Source: Bradyrhizobium liaoningense (lineage in GTDB: Bacteria > Pseudomonadota > Alphaproteobacteria > Rhizobiales > Xanthobacteraceae). Taken from it: DNA of 64,000 nucleotides. Position 1 is the stretch's first letter, and each line of letters opens with the position of its first letter. Where the stretch lies: contig NZ_JAFCJS010000007.1 of assembly GCF_018130825.1 (NCBI RefSeq), positions 1 to 64,000 of the forward strand, read 5' to 3'. The position numbers and the translations under genes are program-made. Under the pieces are notes generated by a model. It was not told the DNA's origin, made no database searches, and saw nothing but the letters and a program-made list of their open reading frames with translations. This document shows, one piece after another, positions 16,686 to 25,387 of this stretch.

Positions 16686-18977
16686 TCAGTTCTTGCGCGG
16701 AGCGGATGCGTTCGCATTCTCTTCCGCATAATTCTGCGGGAAGGCGAGTGCGCTCGATGCCGAGGACGGCTTGGCCGTCTTGCTGTCATCAGCCGTCGAT
16801 TTGGTCGCGGTCCTGGCGGCGTCGTCGAGCATCTTCTCGACCCGCACCAGGATGTCGGCGCCGCGCTTGGTCAGCACGGGCGGCGGACCGGGCTTGGTCT
16901 CCAGCACCTTCGGCGCTGCGCTGGCCTGCGCGTTCGCGTCCTTCGGCTGCGGCGGCAGCTTCTGGCCCATGCCGATGCCGGGGATCTCCCGAACCTCGAC
17001 GCCCTGATGCGCGGCGACCATGATGTCGTGCCAGGTCTGCGCCGGCAGCGAGCCGCCGGTCATGCGGTTGGTCGGCGAATAGTCGTCGTTGCCGTACCAG
17101 ACCGCGCAGGTGAAATTGCCGGTGTAGCCGACGAACCAGGCGTCGCGATACGCATTGGTCGTGCCGGTCTTGCCCGCGGTCGGAATGCCGTCGAGCGCGG
17201 CGCGGCGCGCGGTGCCTTCGCTGACAACGTGGCTCATCATGCCCGCCATGTCGGCGGCGATGTTCGGCGGAATAGCCTGCTTCGGCTTCGGACCGTCGCG
17301 GTCCCAGCGCCAGACCAGATCGCCGGCGCCGGTGCGCACCTCCAGCACCGAATGCGGCGTCACCGACTTGCCGCGGTTGGGGAAGGTCGCGTAGGCGACC
17401 GCGTGCTCGAGCACGGTGACTTCGTCGGAGCCGATCGGCAGCGAGGGCGTGTCGGGCAGCGGCGCCTTGAGGCCGAAGCGGCGCGCGACCTCGACGATCT
17501 TGGCGCGCCCGATCTTGGCCGGGTTCGGCGCCTTCGGCTGTTCCTTCTGGCCGATCGCGATCGACAGCTTCACCGGCACGACGTTGATCGAGCGCGTGAT
17601 TGCCTGCGTCAGCGTCACCGAGCCGGAATAGGAATGGCCATAGTTCTGCGGGCACCAATTGCCGATGCAGACCGGGCCGTCGACCACGATCGAGTTCGGC
17701 GTGAAGCCGTTCAGCAGCGCGGTGGTGTAGACGTAAGGCTTGAACGAGGAGCCGGGCTGGCGATAGGCGTCGGTGGCGCGGTTGAACTGGCTGGCGCCGT
17801 AGTCGCGGCCGCCGACCATGGCGCGGATGCCGCCGTCGAGATCGGAGACCACGGTTGCGGCCTGGGTCGCGTGATAATCGCGGCCGAACTGGCGCAGCTG
17901 GTTCTCGATCGCGTCCTCCGCCGCCTTCTGCACGTTGGCGTCGATGGCGAGGCGTACCACGAAGACGCGCTCGACGTAGGATTTCGGGAAGGTGTCGACC
18001 AGCTTGCGCATCTCGTCGAAGGCGTAGTCGAGATAATAGTTCGGCGAAGCCTCGTCGCGGCGATCGACGGCGAAGGCGGGGTTGCGGCGGGCGCCGAACA
18101 CCTGGCCCTCGGTCATGAAGCCGGCATCGACGAGATTGTCGAGCACGACGTTGGCGCGGGCACGCGCCGCGGGCAGGTTGATGTGTGGGGCGTATTTGGT
18201 CGGCGCCTTGAACAGGCCGGCGAGCATCGCCGCTTCCGAAAGCGTCACGTCGCGTGCCGACTTGTTGAAATAGAAGTGGGCTGCGCCATCGACGCCGAAA
18301 GTGCCGCCGCCCATGTAAGCGCGGTCGAGATAGAGCTTGAGGATCTCGTTCTTGGTCAGGCGCCATTCCAGCCAGATCGCGAGGAAGGCCTCGTTGACCT
18401 TGCGCTCGATGGTGCGCTCGTTGCTCAGGAACAGGTTCTTGGCGAGCTGCTGGGTGATCGAGGAGCCGCCCTGGCGGACGCCGCCGGCTTGCGCGTTGGT
18501 GACGAGAGCGCGCGCGGTGCCGGCGATGTCGATGCCGAAATGCTCGTAGAAGCGGCGGTCTTCGGTCGCCAGCGTCGCCTTGATCAGGACGTCCGGAAAA
18601 TCTTCCAGCGGAATGGAGTCGTTGTGCTTGATGCCGCGGCTGCCGATCGGGTTGCCGTAGCGGTCGAGGAAGCTCACGGCGAGATCGGACTTCTTCAGCC
18701 AGTCCTCGTCCGCGGTCTCGCGGAAGGCGGGGATGGCGAGCGTGAGCATCACGACCAGGCCGCCGAGCCCGAGGGTCGCGGCCTCCGACAGCGGCTCGAT
18801 GAACACCCAGCGCTTCCACCGCCCGACATAGAAGCGGTCCATGAAGGTCGAGTAGCGCTCGTAGAGCTCGCGGATGCCCTTGGCCGAGGAGAACAGCGAG
18901 GAGTCGATGCGCGCATCGAGATCCAGGAAGAAATTCCGGACCTTCTGCTTCCAATACGGTGGTATGATCTGGCGCAC
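16686..18977 (-). CDS. Penicillin-binding protein 1A (bifunctional peptidoglycan synthase)
   Basis: The 763-residue class A PBP polymerises and cross-links peptidoglycan. A cytoplasmic tail of about 65 residues precedes one membrane helix (about 66-84). The GT51 glycosyltransferase domain contains EDRRFYEHFGID (139-150) and GGSSITQQLAKN (170-181). The transpeptidase domain has the SxxK motif around Ser410-Lys413 (PGSSFKP), SxN at 463-465 and KTG at 603-605 (TAGKTGTTNAY), so both catalytic centres look intact. The C-terminus is a low-complexity Ala/Ser/Lys tail. It heads a run with the DUF1214 and DUF1254 genes. Confidence 0.95.
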   Translation of the reverse strand: MRQIIPPYWKQKVRNFFLDLDARIDSSLFSSAKGIRELYERYSTFMDRFYVGRWKRWVFIEPLSEAATLGLGGLVVMLTLAIPAFRETADEDWLKKSDLAVSFLDRYGNPIGSRGIKHNDSIPLEDFPDVLIKATLATEDRRFYEHFGIDIAGTARALVTNAQAGGVRQGGSSITQQLAKNLFLSNERTIERKVNEAFLAIWLEWRLTKNEILKLYLDRAYMGGGTFGVDGAAHFYFNKSARDVTLSEAAMLAGLFKAPTKYAPHINLPAARARANVVLDNLVDAGFMTEGQVFGARRNPAFAVDRRDEASPNYYLDYAFDEMRKLVDTFPKSYVERVFVVRLAIDANVQKAAEDAIENQLRQFGRDYHATQAATVVSDLDGGIRAMVGGRDYGASQFNRATDAYRQPGSSFKPYVYTTALLNGFTPNSIVVDGPVCIGNWCPQNYGHSYSGSVTLTQAITRSINVVPVKLSIAIGQKEQPKAPNPAKIGRAKIVEVARRFGLKAPLPDTPSLPIGSDEVTVLEHAVAYATFPNRGKSVTPHSVLEVRTGAGDLVWRWDRDGPKPKQAIPPNIAADMAGMMSHVVSEGTARRAALDGIPTAGKTGTTNAYRDAWFVGYTGNFTCAVWYGNDDYSPTNRMTGGSLPAQTWHDIMVAAHQGVEVREIPGIGMGQKLPPQPKDANAQASAAPKVLETKPGPPPVLTKRGADILVRVEKMLDDAARTATKSTADDSKTAKPSSASSALAFPQNYAEENANASAPRKN

Positions 18978-19272
18978 CTAGAACCCTTGAGGCTTGGTTC
19001 GAAAGCGTTCAAGCACCCGGCCGGGGGCGGCATCGAGACGTCTTGAGGGAATGTTGCGGCAAACCCAAGGCGCCCGGTTCGCGTCCTCTGGGGACTCTGT
19101 GTTCCTTCTAGCCGAGCAGGGCCCATAAACCAATGGTCAGGCTCGCGATTTTGAACAACAGGCCTAATCGAACCCCGGTTCATTACGGGCGTTCCGGGGA
19201 CGTTGCTTGCAGCGTCACGGCCGCACGGCCTAGATGGGTTAGCCGTAGCTCTTTCGAATCTTGTTGAGGCGC

Positions 19273-19788
19273 ATGACCGCAGCTCCCAAACGACCTTCCG
19301 GCCAGGAAGGATTCTTCTGGAAAACCAAGACGTTGGAAGAGATGTCTGGGGAGGAATGGGAAAGCCTGTGCGACGGCTGCGGCCGCTGCTGCCTGAACAA
19401 GCTGGAGGATGAGGACACCGGCCAGATCTATTTCACCCATATCGGCTGCAAGCTGCTCGATGGCGCGACCTGCGCCTGCAAGGACTACCCGAATCGTTCC
19501 GACAAGGTTCCGGACTGCGTCCGCCTGACCCCGGCCAATGTCCGCACCCTGAACTGGCTGCCGCCAAGCTGCGGCTACAAGCTCGTCGCCGAGGGGCGCG
19601 ACCTCTATTGGTGGCACCCGCTGGTGTCGGGCGATCCCAACACCGTTCATGAAGCCGGTGTCTCCGTACGCGGCCGGGTCGAGGGCAGCGAGGAAGAGGT
19701 CCCGGACGAGGAGCTCGAGGACCACATCGTGCAATGGCCGGCGGTGCTGCCGAAGCGGGCACGCCTGAAGCGACGTCCGAAGGACTGA
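19273..19788 (+). CDS. YcgN/UPF0260-family cysteine-cluster protein
   Basis: The 171-residue product has the N-terminal cluster CDGCGRCC (Cys33, 36, 39 and 40) and further Cys residues near GCKLLDGATCACKDYPNRSD, the hallmark of the YcgN (zinc- or iron-chelating Cys-cluster) family. The ending with HIVQWPAVLPK is also typical. The role is unknown; the cysteines suggest metal binding. An upstream TTG (19261) could add four residues, but the ATG at 19273 matches relatives. It is divergent from PBP1A across 295 bp in which I see no gene. Confidence 0.88.
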   Translation: MTAAPKRPSGQEGFFWKTKTLEEMSGEEWESLCDGCGRCCLNKLEDEDTGQIYFTHIGCKLLDGATCACKDYPNRSDKVPDCVRLTPANVRTLNWLPPSCGYKLVAEGRDLYWWHPLVSGDPNTVHEAGVSVRGRVEGSEEEVPDEELEDHIVQWPAVLPKRARLKRRPKD

Positions 19789-19933
19789 TCCGTCGTTTGG
19801 CTCTGTTGGCTATCACGTCTTCGGGATGACCCGGGGGCGGGATGCACCCATGCGCCGCGGTGCCTGCCTGGGAAGAACTTTCCTCTCTACATTGGATGCA
19901 TAGAACGAATCCTTCGCGGCGTTGCGCCGCCCC

Positions 19934-21535
19934 ATGCGTCCGATCGAGATGAACAAGTTCGACCGGCAGAGCAGTTCTGCCGACATCCAGGCATTGCCCG
20001 ACGACATCGCCGAGGAGCTCTCCCGACTTCCGAGCGAGGTTATCAGCGTCGACGACGCGCCCTCGCTCGCGCCGCCGGCGCCACTGGGGCAGGACGAGGT
20101 CCGCACCATCGTCATCAGCCTGATGCTGACGATGTTCCTGGCCGCCCTCGACCAGACCATCGTCGCGACCGCGCTGCCGACCATCGGACGTCAGTTCCAG
20201 GATGTCTCGAACCTGTCCTGGGTCATCACCGCCTATCTGCTCGCCTCGACCGCTGTCGCGCCGGTGTTCGGCACGCTCAGCGACATCTACGGCCGCAAGG
20301 CCATGATCATCACTTCGCTGAGCCTGTTCGTGACTGGCTCGATCCTATGCGCGATCGCACCGAACATGCCGATGCTGATCCTCGCGCGCGGCCTTCAGGG
20401 GCTTGGCGGCGGCGGCATCATGCCCGTCGTGCAGACGGTGATCTCCGACGTCGTGAGCCCGCGCGAGCGCGGGCAGTACCAGGCCTATTTCTCCAGCGTC
20501 TGGATGGTCGGAGGTATCCTCGGCCCCGTCATCGGCGGCGTGTTCGCCGAGCATCTGCACTGGTCGATGATCTTCTGGATCAACCTTCCGCTCACGGCCG
20601 CGGCGCTCGCGCTGCTGCTGCCGAAGATGAAGAAGATCCCGGTGTTCCACCGCAAGCGCAAAGTCGACTGGCTCGGCGGCGTGCTGCTGATGGCCTCCGC
20701 CGTGGTCTTCATGCTGGTGCTGACCTGGGGCGGCACGCGCTATCCCTGGCTGTCGCCGACCGTGCTCGCGATGGTCGGAGGCGCGGTCGCGCTCGCTGTC
20801 ACCTTCATCTGGCACGCGCGGCGTGCTGACGAGCCGTTCCTGCCGCTGCCGCTGCTCGGTGGATCGGTGGTGCCGTTCGGCCTGACCGCAGGCGGCTGTG
20901 CGCTCGGCGCGATCACGGGCCTCACCGTGCAACTGCCGCTCTATTACGAGTCGGTCTACCATCTGAGTGCCAGCGAGGCCGGTCTTGCGCTGATTCCGCT
21001 CGCGGCGGTCTCGACCTGCGGTGCGGCGATCGCCGGCCGCACCATGGCGCGTGCCAAGCACTACAAGCGCGTCGCCATCGTCGGCACGTCCTGGGCCGCA
21101 CTGTGCGGCGTTGGTCTCACGGTCACCACCTTGCCGCTGTGGGGGCTGCTGACGCTGATGGCCGCGTTCGCGCTCGGCCTTGGTACGACCTTCCCGGTCT
21201 GCGTGGTCTCGATCCAGAATTCGGTCTCGCGGCCGCAAGTCGGCACCATCACCGGCGCGCTGAATTTCTTCCGCTCGTTGATGTCCTCGTTCACGGTCGC
21301 GGCCTTCGCAGCGATCCTGCTGATTGCGCTCGGTGCCGACGTGCCGCTTGCCGGCGAACATCATGTCGCAGGCGGCATTCCTGCGATCCCCACAGAGGAC
21401 ATGCGGCACGCATTCCGCTACGTCTTCGGCGCCGCCACCGCGCTGATGACGGGCGCTGCGCTCTGTCTGATCATGATGGAGGAGCGGCCGCTGGCCGGTC
21501 CGACCGTCACGCAGCAGGTGGAGATGGCCGAGTAG
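19934..21535 (+). CDS. MFS multidrug exporter, DHA2 (EmrB/QacA-like) family
   Basis: The roughly 533-residue integral membrane protein has about 14 predicted hydrophobic segments. A hydrophilic N-terminal tail of about 55 residues is followed by LDQTIVATALPTIGRQF, the motif typical of the drug:proton antiporter-2 family, and by the loop DIYGRKAM between helices 2 and 3. The segment GILGPVIGGVFAEHLHWSMI is the family motif C region. It is expected to export hydrophobic drugs or metabolites with proton influx; the substrate is unknown. The start could be 19934 or 19949. The gene ends 8 bp before the convergent alpha/beta hydrolase. Confidence 0.9.
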   Translation: MRPIEMNKFDRQSSSADIQALPDDIAEELSRLPSEVISVDDAPSLAPPAPLGQDEVRTIVISLMLTMFLAALDQTIVATALPTIGRQFQDVSNLSWVITAYLLASTAVAPVFGTLSDIYGRKAMIITSLSLFVTGSILCAIAPNMPMLILARGLQGLGGGGIMPVVQTVISDVVSPRERGQYQAYFSSVWMVGGILGPVIGGVFAEHLHWSMIFWINLPLTAAALALLLPKMKKIPVFHRKRKVDWLGGVLLMASAVVFMLVLTWGGTRYPWLSPTVLAMVGGAVALAVTFIWHARRADEPFLPLPLLGGSVVPFGLTAGGCALGAITGLTVQLPLYYESVYHLSASEAGLALIPLAAVSTCGAAIAGRTMARAKHYKRVAIVGTSWAALCGVGLTVTTLPLWGLLTLMAAFALGLGTTFPVCVVSIQNSVSRPQVGTITGALNFFRSLMSSFTVAAFAAILLIALGADVPLAGEHHVAGGIPAIPTEDMRHAFRYVFGAATALMTGAALCLIMMEERPLAGPTVTQQVEMAE

Positions 21536-21543
21536 AGTAGGGG

Positions 21544-23256
21544 TTAGCCCCCGCGGTCGGGATCGTCGTCGGCATTGCCTGCGCCCGTCTTCCGCGCTTT
21601 CGCCGCGAGCTGTTCCTTCAGCCGCGCCAGCGCATCGGCAGACCAATCCCTGATATCGGTGACCGCGACCCAGGCATCGACGTAATGCTCGGGCGCGTAG
21701 ACATGGCCAAAGCCCATCGGGGTATTGGTCGCGACCGCCATGTCGAGGGCGAGCTGCAGCATCGTCACGATCGGATACCATCGCAGCTCCGGTGAGACAT
21801 CGGGTCCGCGCGGCGCGCTCATCCAGGCCGGGGCCTGAAAGGCATCGCGATAGGCGAAGAACGTGATCGCGTCGCTGGCATATTGCAGGTAGACGACGCG
21901 CATCGGGCCCCAGGGCGCATCAGGCGGCACCGTCGGCCCGTTCTGGTTCATGAAGCGCACGAAGCGGCTGTCGCGGAATTCCGGCAGCCACGCCGGCGAG
22001 CCAGGGTTGCGGTTCGCGGTGACCGAGCGCCAGATGCGGCTCTCGAACGGTGGCCCGCTCCAGAGCGCGCCGGCAATGGGATCGCCGATCGTCTCGAACA
22101 GCTCCGCGGATTTTTCCGAGTTCATGGCGCCGAGGCTGAGCCCGTGAAGGTACAGCTTCGGTCGCTTGTCCTTCGGCAAGCTCGTCCAGTAGCCGTAGAT
22201 TTCCGCGAACAGCGCGCGCGCCGCCTCTGCGCCGTATTCTGGCTGAAACAGCAGCGACAGCGGGCTGTTGAGGTAGGAATATTGCATCGCGACGCTCGCG
22301 ACATCGCCGTGGTGGAGATATTCGACCGTGTCCATCGCGGACGGATCGATCCAGCCGGTCCCGGTCGGCGTGATCACGATCAGGATCTTGCGATCAAAGC
22401 CGTGCTGGCGCTTGAGCTCCTCGAGCGCGAGCTTCGCGCGCGCCTGCGCCGTATCTTGCGCAGCGAGGCCGACATAGACGCGCACGGGGGCCTGCGCGGG
22501 CCGTCCGGTGACGGCGCTGATCTCGGTTGCGGTCGGGCCCGAGGCGATGAACCGGCGCCCCATGCGCCCGAGCTCTTGCCACTTCACCAGTGATGCCGGG
22601 CTTCCGGTCCGGCCGGGATCAGTCGGCTGTGGCCGCTCGGGCTCGAGCAGGACGTCGAGCTCGCGGAAGGAGGAGTCGAGCGCGTTGAACGCCGTGCGGA
22701 TCAGGACATTGCTGGCGATCGACCAGAACAGCAGGCCTGCAACCACGACGCCAATGACGTTCGCGACCTTGCGCGGAATGACGCGTCGGATGCGCGCCGC
22801 GAGGAAGCGGGCGACGGTCGCGAACAACCGCCCCAGCACCAGCAGCACCATGAACGTGACGAGGGCGATGGCGCAGACCTTGAAGGGATGCGCGGTCTCG
22901 ACCGGCGCCATCTCCATCACGGCTCGGATCGAGTTCTGCCATTCGGCGGCGCGCCAGAGATAGATGACGACGACAATCAGGCAGCCGGCCGCGACCAGCG
23001 CATTGGCCTGCGAGCGCAGGCGCGGCGAGGGCTCGGGCAGTTCGAGATAGTGCCACAGCCAGCGCCAGAGGTTGCCGGCGAGGTAGCCGATCGCAAAGCA
23101 GGCGCCGGCGAGGGCGCCCTGGGTGAGATAGCTCCGCGGCACCAGCGTCGGCGTCAGTGCGGCCGCGAAGAACAGGGCGCCCAGCATGAGGCCGACGCCG
23201 GTCAGCGAGACCAATTGTCGCCGAATGAGCCAAGCCAGATTCTTCAAAGCACCCAT
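21544..23256 (-). CDS. Membrane alpha/beta-hydrolase (PF10081-like)
   Basis: The 570-residue product has an N-terminal membrane part with about five hydrophobic helices (roughly 18-40, 45-65, 86-102, 127-145 and 165-183). A C-terminal hydrolase domain contains the nucleophile elbow GLSLG around Ser374 (YLHGLSLGAMNSEKS). This order matches the alpha/beta-hydrolase family with an Abhydrolase_9 N-terminal membrane domain. Substrate and physiological role are unknown. The last 15 residues are a polar tail. It stands alone between convergent and co-directional genes. Confidence 0.85.
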   Translation of the reverse strand: MGALKNLAWLIRRQLVSLTGVGLMLGALFFAAALTPTLVPRSYLTQGALAGACFAIGYLAGNLWRWLWHYLELPEPSPRLRSQANALVAAGCLIVVVIYLWRAAEWQNSIRAVMEMAPVETAHPFKVCAIALVTFMVLLVLGRLFATVARFLAARIRRVIPRKVANVIGVVVAGLLFWSIASNVLIRTAFNALDSSFRELDVLLEPERPQPTDPGRTGSPASLVKWQELGRMGRRFIASGPTATEISAVTGRPAQAPVRVYVGLAAQDTAQARAKLALEELKRQHGFDRKILIVITPTGTGWIDPSAMDTVEYLHHGDVASVAMQYSYLNSPLSLLFQPEYGAEAARALFAEIYGYWTSLPKDKRPKLYLHGLSLGAMNSEKSAELFETIGDPIAGALWSGPPFESRIWRSVTANRNPGSPAWLPEFRDSRFVRFMNQNGPTVPPDAPWGPMRVVYLQYASDAITFFAYRDAFQAPAWMSAPRGPDVSPELRWYPIVTMLQLALDMAVATNTPMGFGHVYAPEHYVDAWVAVTDIRDWSADALARLKEQLAAKARKTGAGNADDDPDRGG

Positions 23257-23291
23257 CGAGCGACGATTTCCTGATCCGGTAGACGATACGG

Positions 23292-25298
23292 CTATCCGCT
23301 GTCCTTGTCCGAAAAATTGCTCTTTCGCGGCAGCACGATTTTGAACTCGGTGAACTCGCCGGGCTCGGTCTCGATGTCGAGCGTGCCGCCGTGCTGCTTG
23401 ACGATGATGTCGTGGCTGATGGAGAGGCCAAGGCCTGTGCCTTCGCCGGCCGGCTTGGTCGTGAAGAAGGGATTGAACATCTTCTCCTTCACCTCCGGCG
23501 GGATGCCGGTGCCGTTGTCGCGGATGCGGATCTCGACATGGCTGCCGCGGTCGTGGGTTGCGGCGCTGAGCGTGGGCTCGAAGTCTCCGCCGGCCTGGCT
23601 GGTACGCTTGGCCATCGCATAGAAACCGTTCGAGATCAGGTTCAGCAGCACCCGCGTGATCTCCTGCGGAAACACTTCGGCTTGCCCGGCCGCGGGATCG
23701 AGCTCGTGCTTCAGCGTTACGTCGAACCGCGGTGTTTCGGCGCGGGCACCGTGATAGGCGAGGTTGAGGCTCTCCTCGACCAGCGCGTTGATGTCGCTCA
23801 AGCGATGCTCGCCGCCGCCCTCGCGCGAATGCAGCAGCATGTTCTTGACGATGGAATCGGCGCGCCGTCCGTGCTGCACGACCTTGTCCAGATTGTCCTT
23901 CAGAAGTCCGGTCAGCTCGTCGACCTCGCTTCGGACATCGTCAGGGAGCGGAGCGGGCGCCAGCACCCCGTCCAACTCGCTCGTCAGCTCGGCGGAGAGC
24001 GAGGCAAAATTGTTGACGAAGTTGAGCGGGTTCTTGATCTCGTGCGCGATGCCGGCGGTGAGCTGGCCGAGCGAGGCCAGCTTCTCGGTCTGGATCAGCC
24101 GGTCCTGCGCTGCGCGCAGATCGTCGAGCGATCTGGCGAGCTCCCGCGTGCGGTCCTGCACCTCGTTGAACAGGCGCGTGTTCTCGACGGCGATCACGGC
24201 CTGGTCGGCGAAGGTCTTGAGCAGATTGATCGCCTTGTCCGGAAACTGACCGGCCTCCGGCCGCGTCACCGCGATGGTGCCGATCGCGACGCCGTCGCGC
24301 AGCATCGGCACGACGAGGATGCTGCGATAGCCGCGGGTCCGCGCCAGCTCCTTCATGGCGTCGGTGAGGTCGGGCTCGTTCTGCATGTCGCTGCGGGAGG
24401 CATACCGCCCGCTCGTCGCGACGCGGCTGTGGATACCCGACGACGACAGCGATGCCGGGAAAGAGCTGAGCAGATCCGCATTGCCGGCCTCGTTGTCCGT
24501 GGTGAAGGCGGTCAGATGCAGCATGCCGTCGATGACGCGGGTGACGGTGGAGGAATGCCCGCCGATCAGCGCCTTGGCACTGTCGGAGATTGCCTGGAAC
24601 ACCGGGGTGACGTCGGCCGGCGAAGCCGCGATCACTTTCAGAATATCGGCGGTCGCCGTCTGACGCTCCAGCGCCTCCCTGGTCGTGTTGAACAGGCTGA
24701 CATTGCTCAGCGCGATCACCGCCTGGTCGGCGAAGGTCTGGAGCAGGCGCACATGGTGCTCGCCGAAGGCACCGGTCGTCCGGCGCGTGGCGATGATGAC
24801 GCCGATCGCCGCGCCCTCGCTCATCAAGGGGACGAACAGCATGCTGCGAAAGCCGCGGGCGCGCGCGATGTCGCGCGCGGCCGGCTCGAGCTCGGTGTCG
24901 GGCAATTGCGCCGCCGCACCATCGGCCACGAGCTCGTACGCCGGGAATTGCGCGAACGGCACCGGGAACGAGGCCTGCAGTACGCGGTCGCCGGCCGGAT
25001 CGGTCGGCGTGAAGGCCGCAAGGTGCGCGGCGCCGTCGATGTAGCGCAGCACAGCTGTGGAGAACCCGCCGATCAACCGGTTGGCGTTGGCGGCGATGGC
25101 GTCGAACACCGGTTGCACGTCGGACGGCGAGGCCGCCATCACCTTCAGGATCTCGGTCGTCGCGGCCTGCCGCTCGAGGGCTTCCCGTCTCTCATCGCCG
25201 AGGCGCGCGTTCTCCGCCGCGCTCGATTTCAGCTGCTGCTCGAGCTCGTCGATCCTGCGCCTCAGCGCGTCGGCCATATCCTCGGTAAGCGCGGTCAT
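23292..25298 (-). CDS. Sensor histidine kinase with two GAF domains
   Basis: The 668-residue soluble kinase has a coiled-coil start (about 10-45), two GAF domains (about 55-205 and 215-375), a short coiled coil, and a dimerisation/phosphoacceptor segment with His419 (AGIAHEIKNPLNFVNNF). The HATPase domain contains DNGTGIPPEVKEKMFNPFFT and GEGTGLGLSISHDI. Each GAF domain is followed by a near-identical linker (TFADQAVIALSN and TFADQAVIAVEN), so the sensor half was probably duplicated. No membrane helix is visible, so the signal is cytoplasmic. No response regulator is adjacent. An ATG at 25352 would add 18 residues; 25298 fits better. Confidence 0.9.
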   Translation of the reverse strand: MTALTEDMADALRRRIDELEQQLKSSAAENARLGDERREALERQAATTEILKVMAASPSDVQPVFDAIAANANRLIGGFSTAVLRYIDGAAHLAAFTPTDPAGDRVLQASFPVPFAQFPAYELVADGAAAQLPDTELEPAARDIARARGFRSMLFVPLMSEGAAIGVIIATRRTTGAFGEHHVRLLQTFADQAVIALSNVSLFNTTREALERQTATADILKVIAASPADVTPVFQAISDSAKALIGGHSSTVTRVIDGMLHLTAFTTDNEAGNADLLSSFPASLSSSGIHSRVATSGRYASRSDMQNEPDLTDAMKELARTRGYRSILVVPMLRDGVAIGTIAVTRPEAGQFPDKAINLLKTFADQAVIAVENTRLFNEVQDRTRELARSLDDLRAAQDRLIQTEKLASLGQLTAGIAHEIKNPLNFVNNFASLSAELTSELDGVLAPAPLPDDVRSEVDELTGLLKDNLDKVVQHGRRADSIVKNMLLHSREGGGEHRLSDINALVEESLNLAYHGARAETPRFDVTLKHELDPAAGQAEVFPQEITRVLLNLISNGFYAMAKRTSQAGGDFEPTLSAATHDRGSHVEIRIRDNGTGIPPEVKEKMFNPFFTTKPAGEGTGLGLSISHDIIVKQHGGTLDIETEPGEFTEFKIVLPRKSNFSDKDSG

Positions 25299-25387
25299 TG
25301 ATCGTCCGGTGCGGCCGGGAGCGTGTCCCTTAGCCTGCGCCTTTAGCGCCAAACGCCCGGCCGGCCAAGACTCAAATCAAGAAGATC

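Noticed and set aside
16335..19046. A 903-codon plus-strand open frame
   Set aside because: It lies antisense to PBP1A and the DUF1214 gene, which have intact catalytic motifs. Long antisense frames are common in GC-rich DNA, and the translation has no family features.
23391..25301. A 636-codon plus-strand open frame
   Set aside because: It mirrors the GAF-GAF histidine kinase and shows no domain of its own.
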